A program made the position numbers and the translations under genes. A model generated the notes under the pieces. That model saw nothing but the letters and a program-made list of their open reading frames with translations, had not been told where the DNA came from and searched no databases. 10,668 bases of DNA from DATFAS01 sp035254305. Its GTDB lineage: Bacteria > Bacillota > Bacilli > Aneurinibacillales > RAOX-1. Positions 1 through 5,459 of this stretch are shown here, piece by piece (position 1 is the stretch's first letter; the number at the start of each line of letters is the position of its first letter). Location: the NCBI GenBank assembly GCA_035254305.1, contig DATFAS010000262.1, positions 1-10,668 on the forward strand, written 5' to 3'.

Positions 1-608
1 ACAATTTGGAAGCTTAGGCTATCCTTAAGTCCTTGGTATTCCAATTGAATAGTAAGACATTCCCGAAGATTTCTTGCACCCACACCACGTGGTTCCAATC
101 CTTGAACAACAAATAGAGCCTGCTGGACATCCTCTAAATCGGCTTGCTGGGTTTCTGCTATTTGTTCAATAGCTAAATCCAAATAACCCTTTTCATTCAA
201 ATTGCCAATTATATATTTCGCTATACGTTTAATAGAGGGGTTTAACCCCTTAAGATAGGAAAGCTGCTCAGCAAGATGCTTCTCTAGCGATGTCTCGTTC
301 TTAATCACCCAGTCTAACGGATTGGATTCGCTTACATTTGTTCTAGCATTAAGATTCGGAGATTCCTGGTGATCGCGTAAGTACTCCTTCCAATCCACCT
401 CTGCAGGACCGCGGTCCGGCTTAGCTTCTGGCTCTGGATGGGGTTCTATATCAATCGGCTCAATCACTGGGTTTTCGCTTAATTGTTGATTCAAGTATTC
501 CACGAGATCAAGGGCTGATAATTGCAAAATTGTAATGGCCTGTCTAAGCTCCGGTGTCATCACCAGCTTCAATGATTGTTCTTGGTGCAGTCCATAGCCT
601 ATTTGCAT
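1..608 (-). CDS. rpoN: RNA polymerase sigma-54 factor (RpoN/SigL), N-terminal part
   Basis: Sigma-54 directs core RNA polymerase to -24/-12 promoters and needs an AAA+ activator to open them. The 202 residues visible carry the family's region I at residues 10-50, rich in Gln and Leu with the stretch MTPELRQAITILQL, which contacts activators. A variable acidic, proline-rich region II follows (about 51-80), then the start of the core-binding domain from about 100, including the family signature LEPRGVGARNLRECL near residues 171-185. The C-terminal core-binding part, the HTH and the RpoN box lie beyond the left edge, so the gene is cut by the window and not broken. The ATG at 606-608 is chosen because AGGAGG sits a few bases upstream and because family proteins begin this way. 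In many Bacillales rpoN precedes cggR-gapA; that cannot be seen here. Confidence 0.96.
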   Translation of the reverse strand, partial: MQIGYGLHQEQSLKLVMTPELRQAITILQLSALDLVEYLNQQLSENPVIEPIDIEPHPEPEAKPDRGPAEVDWKEYLRDHQESPNLNARTNVSESNPLDWVIKNETSLEKHLAEQLSYLKGLNPSIKRIAKYIIGNLNEKGYLDLAIEQIAETQQADLEDVQQALFVVQGLEPRGVGARNLRECLTIQLEYQGLKDSLSFQI

Positions 609-675
609 GTTATCTCCCTCCTGCTTCAATAATTTATAATCATTCCAAAGGACATAAATCCCTAATTCTACTACG

Positions 676-703
676 AATATATACTTCCATAAGTGTAGTC
701 CAA
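676..703 (-). promoter_or_regulatory. Possible sigma-A promoter of rpoN
   Basis: On the minus strand, TTGGAC (698-703) and TATATT (676-681) are separated by 16 bp, about 70 bp before the rpoN start codon. The match to consensus is fair only, and the AT-rich surroundings make chance similarity possible. Confidence 0.4.
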
Positions 704-735
704 AATCCTTTATTCGGACATGGTATTTTTTGAGG

Positions 736-764
736 TTGACTCTCATCTTTAATTATACTATTAT
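736..764 (+). promoter_or_regulatory. Sigma-A promoter of the tRNA-Arg gene
   Basis: TTGACT (736-741) and TATTAT (759-764) are separated by exactly 17 bp. Transcription would begin near 771, some 27 bases before the mature tRNA 5' end. It diverges from the rpoN promoter. Confidence 0.75.
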
Positions 765-797
765 AGAAAAGCAAATAAGAACACTTATTTTCACCAT

Positions 798-876
798 GCG
801 CTCGTAGCTCAGCTGGATAGAGCGGCGGTTTCCGGTACCGCGTCTGCCGGGGGTTCGAATCCCTTCGAGCGCGCCA
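798..876 (+). tRNA. tRNA-Arg (anticodon CCG)
   Basis: A full cloverleaf can be drawn. The acceptor GCGCTCG (798-804) pairs with CGAGCGC (866-872), followed by discriminator G and an encoded CCA (874-876). The D stem is GCTC/GAGC (807-810/820-823). The anticodon stem GCGGT/ACCGC (825-829/837-841) closes the loop TTCCGGT with anticodon CCG at 832-834, which reads the Arg codon CGG. The T stem GGGGG/CCCTT (849-853/861-865, two G-U pairs) closes TTCGAAT. The variable region is 7 nt. The tRNA is a single-gene unit with its own promoter and terminator. Confidence 0.97.
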
Positions 877-890
877 TACATATGTTGAAT

Positions 891-938
891 AAATAGCTGT
901 TTCTAGGGTATGAATACTTTAGAGGACAGCTATTTTTT
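891..938 (+). terminator. Intrinsic terminator of the tRNA-Arg gene
   Basis: AAATAGCTGT (891-900) pairs perfectly with ACAGCTATTT (926-935). The interior also folds: CTAGGGTA (903-910) pairs with TACTTTAG (915-922) around a TGAA loop. The result is one long hairpin with a single bulged G at 925, running into a T tract at 931-938. Confidence 0.9.
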
Positions 939-1001
939 GTTATAGTTAAGATACCTTTTCTTGTCTATTGGAAATTTTTTATAAAATCCCGAGTCTTTTG
1001 C

Positions 1002-1030
1002 TTGATTTTATTGCATAACCGCATTAATAT
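1002..1030 (+). promoter_or_regulatory. Sigma-A-like promoter of candidate sRNA 1
   Basis: TTGATT (1002-1007), a 17-bp spacer and TAATAT (1025-1030). The predicted start at about 1037 falls directly before a hairpin and 75 nt before a strong terminator end, which makes the promoter more believable than its score alone. Confidence 0.5.
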
Positions 1031-1036
1031 ATAAAC

Positions 1037-1111
1037 TAGGTCATGCACTTTTTTGTGACCCCCTTGATATTTTTACTTGGACTTGCAATATCGATTGCAA
1101 GTCATTTTTTT
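1037..1111 (+). ncRNA. Candidate small RNA 1 (about 75 nt), C-rich
   Basis: The predicted transcript starts near 1037. It folds a short 5' hairpin, GGTCA (1039-1043) with TGACC (1056-1060), whose 3' side merges with a C run (CCCCC at 1059-1063). An unpaired AT-rich linker follows, and the RNA ends in the terminator at 1080-1111. No open reading frame with a ribosome binding site lies inside. A 5' hairpin, an exposed C-rich stretch and a terminator is the layout of Firmicute sRNAs of the RsaE/RoxS and FsrA type, which pair through C-rich motifs with ribosome binding sites. I do not claim homology to either; this rests on layout alone. Confidence 0.42.
1080..1111 (+). terminator. Intrinsic terminator of candidate sRNA 1
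   Basis: GACTTGCAAT (1080-1089) and ATTGCAAGTC (1094-1103) form a perfect 10-bp stem with a 4-nt ATCG loop, followed by ATTTTTTT. It is separate from the tRNA terminator 140 bases upstream, so it implies its own transcript or a back-up stop. Confidence 0.85.
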
Positions 1112-1176
1112 GTTTTTAAACAATGAAACCTGTCTAAAAACAAACTATTTTGACGGATTCTTTTAAAGGAAATCTA

Positions 1177-1205
1177 TTGTAACCGCTTTCTTTTTCCGAT
1201 ATACT
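1177..1205 (+). promoter_or_regulatory. Sigma-A-like promoter of candidate sRNA 2
   Basis: TTGTAA (1177-1182), a 17-bp spacer and TATACT (1200-1205), with a start expected near 1212. A second possible -35, TTGACG at 1150-1155, lies upstream with only a weak -10 partner (TCTATT, 1173-1178). Confidence 0.55.
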
Positions 1206-1211
1206 TTAACT

Positions 1212-1283
1212 ATCCTGATACCATCGTTCAGGTTTCTCTCCACTCCTATCTATCCCACCGATCCTTTCTCGGTGGATTTTTTT
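1212..1283 (+). ncRNA. Candidate small RNA 2 (about 72 nt), C/U-rich
   Basis: From the predicted start near 1212 the RNA forms a small 5' hairpin, CCTGA (1214-1218) with TCAGG (1228-1232). A single-stranded pyrimidine-rich stretch follows (1233-1254) containing TCTCTCCACTCC, which is complementary in style to ribosome binding sites. The terminator at 1255-1283 ends it. There is no start codon with a ribosome binding site. The layout repeats that of the unit just upstream. An alternative reading is a terminated leader for clpP (an attenuator), since read-through would reach clpP; the separate clpP promoter further downstream makes that less likely. Confidence 0.45.
1255..1283 (+). terminator. 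Intrinsic terminator upstream of clpP
   Basis: CCACCGA (1255-1261) pairs with TCGGTGG (1269-1275) around a 7-nt loop, followed by A and seven T (1277-1283). It ends candidate sRNA 2 and isolates clpP from upstream transcription. Confidence 0.9.
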
Positions 1284-1378
1284 ATCCTAAAAACAAACTT
1301 AAAGGTATAAAAACCAAGGGTTCATGACTAATATAGTTATGTACACAACTCAAATAGACATATCTGAAGATTCATTTT

Positions 1379-1395
1379 TTTGACCTTTATTGACC
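1379..1395 (-). promoter_or_regulatory. CtsR operator of clpP
   Basis: Read on the minus strand, this is GGTCAAT-AAA-GGTCAAA. The known CtsR site is a direct repeat of the heptamer (A/G)GTCAAA with a 3-nt spacer, so one half-site is perfect and the other has 6 of 7 matches. It overlaps the -35 box (1390-1395) of the clpP promoter, the expected position for a class III heat-shock repressor that blocks polymerase binding. CtsR itself is not in the window. Confidence 0.9.
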
Positions 1396-1418
1396 AAAGG
1401 AATGGTTTGTTGTACTAT
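1390..1418 (+). promoter_or_regulatory. Sigma-A promoter of clpP
   Basis: TTGACC (1390-1395), 17-bp spacer, TACTAT (1413-1418). Transcription should start near 1425, giving a leader of about 40 nt. The -35 box is part of the CtsR operator. Confidence 0.85.
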
Positions 1419-1463
1419 AGCTAATAGAATACCTATTCCTATTTCCCGAGAGGAGGAAGTTAG

Positions 1464-2054
1464 ATGCTCGTCCCTACAGTTATTGAACAAACCAATCGCG
1501 GTGAAAGAGCTTATGATATTTATTCCCGCTTATTGAAGGATCGGATCATTTTCCTTGGCACAGCCATTAATGATCAGGTAGCCAACAGCGTTGTGGCTCA
1601 GTTACTATTCTTAGCAGCTGAAGATCCTGAGAAGGACATTAACTTATACATAAACAGCCCTGGAGGTTCCATCACAGCCGGTATGGCGATCTATGATACG
1701 ATGCAATTCATCAAACCTGATGTTTCCACGATTTGTATTGGAATGGCAGCTAGTATGGGGGCATTCTTACTCACTGCAGGAGCCAAGGGGAAACGATTTG
1801 CCCTTCCTAACAGTGAAGTGATGATTCACCAACCTCTTGGAGGAGCACAAGGGCAAGCTTCCGATATTGAGATTAGTGCCAAGCGGATTCTGCGTATGAG
1901 AGACCATCTCAATACGATCATGGCTGAACGAAGCGGCCAACCAAAAGAAAAAGTAGAACGCGATACAGATCGTGACAATTTCATGAGTGCCATCGAAGCT
2001 AAGGAATATGGACTTATTGATGAAGTAATCCAAAGAATTGATCAGAAAAAATAA
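1464..2054 (+). CDS. clpP: ATP-dependent Clp protease proteolytic subunit ClpP
   Basis: ClpP is the serine peptidase that assembles as two stacked heptameric rings and degrades proteins fed to it by ClpC, ClpX or ClpE. At 196 residues it has normal length. The catalytic triad is visible as Ser97 (in GMAASMGA), His122 (in VMIHQPLGG) and Asp171 (in DTDRD), and the oxyanion-hole region is INSPGGS at 63-69. The N-terminal segment begins LVPTVIEQT, as in other Firmicute ClpPs. The ATG at 1464 follows AGAGGAGG with a 7-nt gap to the core AGGAGG, a strong site. It is transcribed alone from a CtsR-controlled promoter and ends at a bidirectional terminator shared with the convergent crh. Expected induction: heat and protein-folding stress. 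Confidence 0.99.
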   Translation: MLVPTVIEQTNRGERAYDIYSRLLKDRIIFLGTAINDQVANSVVAQLLFLAAEDPEKDINLYINSPGGSITAGMAIYDTMQFIKPDVSTICIGMAASMGAFLLTAGAKGKRFALPNSEVMIHQPLGGAQGQASDIEISAKRILRMRDHLNTIMAERSGQPKEKVERDTDRDNFMSAIEAKEYGLIDEVIQRIDQKK

Positions 2055-2080
2055 CAGGCATCAAGCCTCTTTGTAAACAA

Positions 2081-2128
2081 AAAAATAGTCTTGCATCCGT
2101 ATCCAAAGGGATTGCCAAGACTATTTTT
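2081..2128. terminator. Bidirectional terminator between clpP and crh
   Basis: AAAAATAGTCTTG (2081-2093) and CAAGACTATTTTT (2116-2128) form a perfect 13-bp stem, and part of the interior (GCATCC with GGATTGC) can also pair. A-rich sequence on each side supplies a U tract in both directions, so the element ends both clpP and the rapZ-yvcK-whiA-crh transcript. It finishes just before the crh stop codon. Confidence 0.9.
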
Positions 2129-2131
2129 ATT

Positions 2132-2392
2132 TTATGCTTCTTCTTTTTCTACAAATGTTTTTAAGTTTACAACTGCTTCCTGTGCATCAGGGCCATCGGC
2201 AGAGATCACGATATCCGTTCCATTGCTTACAGCCAAACTCATGATCCCCATAATGCTCTTAGCATTCACCCTTTTATTTCCCTTTTCAACAAATATCTCA
2301 GCAGAATAACGATTCGCTTCCTGTACGAAGAATGCTGCAGGGCGAGCCTGTAATCCAGTTTTTAATTTTACAATTGCTTCTGCACGAACCAA
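2132..2392 (-). CDS. crh: Crh, HPr-like catabolite repression phosphocarrier paralogue
   Basis: Crh resembles the PTS protein HPr but does not carry phosphate for sugar uptake. Phosphorylated on Ser46 by HPr kinase, it serves as a CcpA corepressor in carbon catabolite repression. Both diagnostic residues are visible: Gln15 replaces the HPr catalytic His15 (KTGLQARPAA), and Ser46 lies in NAKSIMG. I choose the TTG at 2390-2392. It follows GGAGGT (2400-2405) with a 7-nt gap and gives an 86-residue protein whose numbering puts Gln15 and Ser46 exactly at their usual positions. An in-frame ATG at 2420-2422 would add ten residues, has no ribosome binding site and sits only a few bases after a predicted transcription start. 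It is the last gene of the rapZ-yvcK-whiA-crh run, 54 bp after whiA. Confidence 0.95.
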   Translation of the reverse strand: MVRAEAIVKLKTGLQARPAAFFVQEANRYSAEIFVEKGNKRVNAKSIMGIMSLAVSNGTDIVISADGPDAQEAVVNLKTFVEKEEA

Positions 2393-2432
2393 TGTAATGA
2401 CCTCCAATCTGTTCGTACTCATATCATTTGCT

Positions 2433-2441
2433 ATTATATCA
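2433..2441 (-). promoter_or_regulatory. Internal extended -10 promoter for crh
   Basis: On the minus strand the sequence is TGATATAAT: a perfect TATAAT (2433-2438) preceded by the TGn extension (TG at 2440-2441). No good -35 box is seen, as is usual for extended -10 promoters. The start would be near 2426, leaving about 34 nt before the TTG start. It would let crh be expressed apart from the upstream genes. Confidence 0.5.
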
Positions 2442-2446
2442 TGAGA

Positions 2447-3391
2447 TTATGATGAATTTCTTTCTTTTCCTTGAAGTTTTTCGGCAATCTCATTAATTTT
2501 CCTCAAACGATGATTAATTCCTGACTTGCTTACCTTTCCACTAGGTACCATTTCACCTAACTCAGTTAGGCTAAGGTCCGCATGCTTAACCCGTAGTTCG
2601 GCAACCTCACGCAGGCGTTCCGGTAGCTGTTCAAGCCCCATCTCCCGTTCAATTTTCTTGATATTCTCAATGGTTTTCATGGCTGCACTTACTGTTTTGT
2701 TTAAATTAGCGGTTTCACAATTCACTAAACGGTTCACCGAATTTCTCATATCCTTAACAATTCGCACATCCTCGAAATAAAGCAACGCCTGGTGAGCACC
2801 GGTTAGACTAAGAAATTCCGTAATTTTTTCACTTTCCTTAAGATACATCACATGACCTTTTTTTCTTTCAATACACCTAGCATTGAGCTCAAAGATATTA
2901 ACGAGCTTAACTAAATCCTCACAATGCTGTTGATATAATGTGAATATTTCCAAATGGTAGCTACCCGATTCGGGATGATTAACCGAGCCTCCAGCTAGAA
3001 AGGCTCCCCGTAGATAGGCTCGTTTACAGCATGATTTCTTCACGGTTTGCGGGGGGATCCCCTGCGAGAAAACCCCATCCCGGTAGATATCTAATTCCTC
3101 CAAAATCACTTTCACATTATGTGGAAGACGAACAATATAGATATTATTCTTTTTTAACCTCATTTTTTTACGAACGAGTAGCTCAGCTGGTGCTCCAAAA
3201 TGTCTTTTTAGTAAAGTATAAATTCTCCGAGCAATAGCAGCATTCTCTGTCACAATATCAAGTACAAAGCGTCCATTTCCAAACTGAAGGCTTCCATTCA
3301 TGCGCATTAAGGCAGCAAGCTCCGCCCGGTCACAGCAGGATGAAGCCTCTAATTGGGTTAACTCTTTTTTAGTTAAAGATGCGAACGACAA
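2447..3391 (-). CDS. whiA: DNA-binding protein WhiA
   Basis: WhiA combines a degenerate LAGLIDADG homing-endonuclease fold with a C-terminal helix-turn-helix. In actinomycetes it is a sporulation transcription factor; in Bacillus it binds DNA and affects cell division and chromosome segregation. Here the start MSFASLTKKELTQLE and the phrase RMNGSLQF are typical of Bacillales WhiA. The LAGLIDADG-like segment is YLRGAFLAGGSV (126-137), which has lost the acidic endonuclease residues as expected. The HTH lies at about 258-300 (LTELGEMV...KSGINHRLRKIN). The 314-residue length is normal. Translation starts at a TTG (3389-3391) preceded by GAGGTGG; family proteins share this N-terminus, which supports the choice. 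Eleven bases separate it from the yvcK stop, so co-translation is likely. Confidence 0.97.
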   Translation of the reverse strand: MSFASLTKKELTQLEASSCCDRAELAALMRMNGSLQFGNGRFVLDIVTENAAIARRIYTLLKRHFGAPAELLVRKKMRLKKNNIYIVRLPHNVKVILEELDIYRDGVFSQGIPPQTVKKSCCKRAYLRGAFLAGGSVNHPESGSYHLEIFTLYQQHCEDLVKLVNIFELNARCIERKKGHVMYLKESEKITEFLSLTGAHQALLYFEDVRIVKDMRNSVNRLVNCETANLNKTVSAAMKTIENIKKIEREMGLEQLPERLREVAELRVKHADLSLTELGEMVPSGKVSKSGINHRLRKINEIAEKLQGKERNSS

Positions 3392-3402
3392 ATCCTACCA
3401 CC

Positions 3403-4377
3403 TCACGATTCGTCCATGATCCTGAGAATGGCATCCCCGATCTTAATGGTATCATGGCGTAAGTACGTCTCATACTTTACAAAATTACCTTCTACAATTT
3501 CAAAACCAAGCTTCAAGAGCTGTTCGCGATCGTAACGGACAGGTAAGGCTCCCTTTTCCATATATTTCTCTAACACGTCATCCGGAATAGGGGCACTATT
3601 CACGAGTACAGTATGGAACAAATCCGCACCTACATGGTTATATAAAGCTTTCACGTGATCTGTCACTGAATAATAATCCGTCTCCCCTGGTTGGGTCATT
3701 ACGTTGCATATGTAAGCCTTCTTCGCTTTGGATTCTTTAATCGCTTTCGAAATGCCAGGAACAAGTAAATTAGGAAGTATACTGGTATAGAGGCTTCCGG
3801 GTCCGAGCAAGATCAAATCAGCCTCATTAACGGCTACTAATGCTTCAGCCAATGGCTCTACATCCTTAGGTTCAAGAAACACTCGGCGGATTTTCTTGCC
3901 TATCTTCGGAATAGTCGATTCACCCGTGACAATACTACCGTCTTCCATCTCAGCCTTCAGGACAATAGCCTGATTAGCGGCTGGAAGTACCTTGCCTCGT
4001 ACGGCAAGGACACGACTGATTTCCCTTACCGCCGTGACGAAGTCACCTGTAATTTCCTTCATAGCTGCTATGAATAGGTTCCCTAGGCTATGTCCTGCAA
4101 GCCCAGCACCTTGTTGAAATCGATATTGAAGTAAGCTGGCAAGGAGTGGCTCGGTATCTGCGAGGGCAACGATAACGTTACGTATATCACCCGGAGGAGG
4201 CATTGACATTTCTTCTCTTAACCTACCCGAACTCCCGCCATCGTCAGCAACAGTGACAATAGCCGTCAGATCTAAAGGCTTCTCCTTTAGCCCACGAAGC
4301 AAAACAGATAAACCTGTTCCACCACCAACAACAACAACCTTTTTATTCCTAACAGCCTCTTCGTGCTCGTATTCCAT
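3403..4377 (-). CDS. yvcK: YvcK/CofD-like gluconeogenesis factor
   Basis: YvcK proteins share the CofD (LPPG:FO 2-phospholactate transferase) fold but have no known transferase role in Bacillus. They bind UDP-sugars and are needed for growth and normal cell shape on gluconeogenic carbon sources, acting on cell-wall precursor supply. The glycine-rich nucleotide-binding loop GGGTGLSVLLRGL occupies residues 18-30 and the conserved TVADDGGSSGRLR segment residues 42-54. PPGDIRN (61-67) and GHSLGNL (95-101) are further family signatures. The length, 324 residues, is normal. ATG at 4375-4377 follows GAGGTGG, and only 9 bp separate it from the rapZ stop codon. In this family it can be a substrate of the PASTA-type Ser/Thr kinase; nothing here shows that directly. 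Confidence 0.97.
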   Translation of the reverse strand: MEYEHEEAVRNKKVVVVGGGTGLSVLLRGLKEKPLDLTAIVTVADDGGSSGRLREEMSMPPPGDIRNVIVALADTEPLLASLLQYRFQQGAGLAGHSLGNLFIAAMKEITGDFVTAVREISRVLAVRGKVLPAANQAIVLKAEMEDGSIVTGESTIPKIGKKIRRVFLEPKDVEPLAEALVAVNEADLILLGPGSLYTSILPNLLVPGISKAIKESKAKKAYICNVMTQPGETDYYSVTDHVKALYNHVGADLFHTVLVNSAPIPDDVLEKYMEKGALPVRYDREQLLKLGFEIVEGNFVKYETYLRHDTIKIGDAILRIMDES

Positions 4378-4386
4378 TCATCCACC

Positions 4387-5259
4387 TCACTTGCGGTCTC
4401 GTTCCATATCCCTATGGCTCACCCGTGCTGAATAATCCGTACCAAACTTTTCTCCTAAGTATTCTGCAATGGCTACCGAACGATGTTTTCCTCCTGTGCA
4501 TCCTATCCCTACAACCAGTTGGCTTTTTCCTTCCCGTTGATAATGAGGCAAGCTATAGCCGATAAAATCAACAAGCTTGTCGACGAATTCCTTCGTTTCA
4601 TCCCACTTGAAGACATAATCCGCGACATCAGAATCCATTCCTGTCTTTGGCCGGAGTGAATCAATGTAATGAGGATTTGGTAAAAAACGAACATCAAACA
4701 CTAAGTCTGCATCAATCGGGATTCCATACTTAAACCCAAATGAAGTGATGTTTACGGTCATTTGCGACTGCATATTCGAAAAGTAATTCGAAATCTTTTC
4801 CTTAAGTGCAATAGGCTTTAGTTGGCTAGAATCCAGAATTAAATTGGCTCTGCCTTTAATTTCTTCGAGCATCCTGCGTTCAGCAAGGATTCCTTCTAAT
4901 GGAAGTCCCTCAGGTGCCAATGGATGTCTCCTTCTTGTTTCCTTATATCGTTGTACCAGTACTTGGTCACTGGCATCAAGGAATAAAATTTGGTAATGAA
5001 TGTGATCCATTTCTTCTAGACGAGCTAGCGCATCTGATAAGGTATCAAAGAACTCTCTTCCCCTCAAGTCTATGACAAGGGCTACCTTTTTAATACGACC
5101 ACCAGATTGTTCAATAAGCTCGGCGAACTTGGGAATCAATAAGGGCGGTAAATTATCAACACAGAAGAACCCTAGGTCTTCTAAGCTTTGGACCGCGACG
5201 GTTTTCCCTGCACCGGACATTCCTGTTATGATCAATAAGTTAATCTGTGTTTCCGTCAT
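4387..5259 (-). CDS. rapZ: RNase adapter RapZ / nucleotide-binding protein YvcJ
   Basis: RapZ-family P-loop proteins hydrolyse or bind nucleotides. In enteric bacteria RapZ binds glucosamine-6-phosphate and guides RNase E to the sRNA GlmZ; in Bacillus the orthologue YvcJ is a GTPase linked to competence, with no RNase adapter role shown. The Walker A motif GMSGAGKT is at residues 13-20, the DLRGREFF segment at 64-71, and the conserved C-terminal motif GCTGGKHRSV at 253-262. The length is 290 residues, as usual. The ATG at 5257-5259 is preceded by AGGTGAGG. It is the first gene of the run rapZ-yvcK-whiA-crh. In B. subtilis the Nudix gene yvcI comes directly before it; here that gene is absent. 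Confidence 0.97.
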   Translation of the reverse strand: MTETQINLLIITGMSGAGKTVAVQSLEDLGFFCVDNLPPLLIPKFAELIEQSGGRIKKVALVIDLRGREFFDTLSDALARLEEMDHIHYQILFLDASDQVLVQRYKETRRRHPLAPEGLPLEGILAERRMLEEIKGRANLILDSSQLKPIALKEKISNYFSNMQSQMTVNITSFGFKYGIPIDADLVFDVRFLPNPHYIDSLRPKTGMDSDVADYVFKWDETKEFVDKLVDFIGYSLPHYQREGKSQLVVGIGCTGGKHRSVAIAEYLGEKFGTDYSARVSHRDMERDRK

Positions 5260-5280
5260 GATTCCTCACCTCTATTCCAT

Positions 5281-5309
5281 AGAATACCACCAATAGACGT
5301 GTTCAACAA
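5281..5309 (-). promoter_or_regulatory. Weak candidate promoter for the rapZ operon
   Basis: On the minus strand, TTGTTG (5304-5309), a 17-bp spacer and TATTCT (5281-5286). The boxes match 3 of 6 and 4 of 6 consensus positions. I list it because trxB appears to be terminated upstream, so a promoter must lie between about 5424 and 5270, and this is the best-spaced pair I found. Confidence 0.25.
5292..5301 (+). repeat. Direct repeat, left copy (AATAGACGTG)
   Basis: AATAGACGTG recurs exactly at 5432-5441, 140 bp away. The similarity extends imperfectly beyond it (15 of 18 positions). The two copies bracket the structured block at 5360-5421, as target-site duplications bracket a small mobile repeat, though the imperfect extension also fits a local duplication. 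Confidence 0.5.
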
Positions 5310-5359
5310 TTTTTTAGCGGGTAGGAATTCATAAATTATTTGAATTTCGTCTCCGCACA

Positions 5360-5421
5360 GGTGCAACTAAGCTGCCACCGGCGTCTAAAGACTTGGCGCC
5401 AGCCAGGGTTTACCTTGGCTG
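5360..5421. repeat. Compact block of three abutting hairpins, possible structured RNA or MITE-like repeat
   Basis: Three stems follow one another without spacers: GGTG...CACC (5360-5379), GGCGTC...GGCGCC (5380-5400) and CAGCCAGGG...CCTTGGCTG (5400-5421). The block is clearly GC-richer than its AT-rich surroundings. Two stems gain G-U pairs when read on the plus strand, whereas one pairs better on the minus strand, so the orientation is unresolved. On the minus strand it would lie in the leader of rapZ, after the trxB terminator. I compared it by eye with the c-di-GMP, T-box, TPP, SAM, cobalamin, c-di-AMP, guanidine and fluoride consensus motifs and saw no convincing match. Confidence 0.5.
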
Positions 5422-5423
5422 AA

Positions 5424-5459
5424 AATAAAAAAATAGACGTGATTAACGAGAACCACGCC
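5424..5459 (-). terminator. Intrinsic terminator of trxB
   Basis: On the minus strand GGCGTGGTT pairs with AATCACGTC (plus positions 5451-5459 and 5436-5444) in a 9-bp stem with two G-U pairs and a 6-nt loop, followed by TATTTTTTTATTTT. It lies about 90 bp after the trxB stop codon. Confidence 0.7.
5432..5441 (+). repeat. Direct repeat, right copy (AATAGACGTG)
   Basis: Exact second copy of the 10-bp repeat at 5292-5301. It overlaps the T tract and one arm of the trxB terminator, so if the block is an insertion it would have entered at the end of that terminator without destroying it. Confidence 0.5.

Larger units (their letters stand above)
877..1463. other. Intergenic region tRNA-Arg to clpP: no protein gene, dense in signals
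   Basis: I see no convincing protein-coding frame in these 587 bases. In order it holds the tRNA terminator, about 60 bases of AT-rich sequence without recognisable signals (939-1001), two promoter-to-terminator units of roughly 75 nt each, about 95 featureless bases (1284-1378), the CtsR operator, the clpP promoter and the clpP leader with AGGAGG at 1451-1456. Confidence 0.7.

Noticed and set aside
1284..1378. Possible extra clpP promoter (for example sigma-B type) upstream of the CtsR site
   Set aside because: I found no GTTTAA/GGGTAT pair with correct spacing; only AT-rich sequence with partial matches.
1767..2033. Minus-strand frame inside clpP
   Set aside because: Fully overlapped by clpP, which has an intact catalytic triad; no promoter, ribosome binding site or family resemblance. 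Similar overlapping frames inside whiA, yvcK, rapZ, trxB, the TPR gene and lhgO were dropped for the same reason.
2393..2422. Ten-codon N-terminal extension of Crh from the ATG at 2422
   Set aside because: No ribosome binding site, too close to the predicted transcription start, and it shifts Gln15 and Ser46 off their family positions. The TTG at 2392 has GGAGGT at 7 bp.
5350..5425. Possible c-di-GMP-I riboswitch (CACAGG start, GGGTTTACC near the end on the plus strand)
   Set aside because: The conserved GACGCAAAGCC core and the three-way junction with its tetraloop receptor are not present, and no plus-strand gene follows. The likeness is limited to short words.
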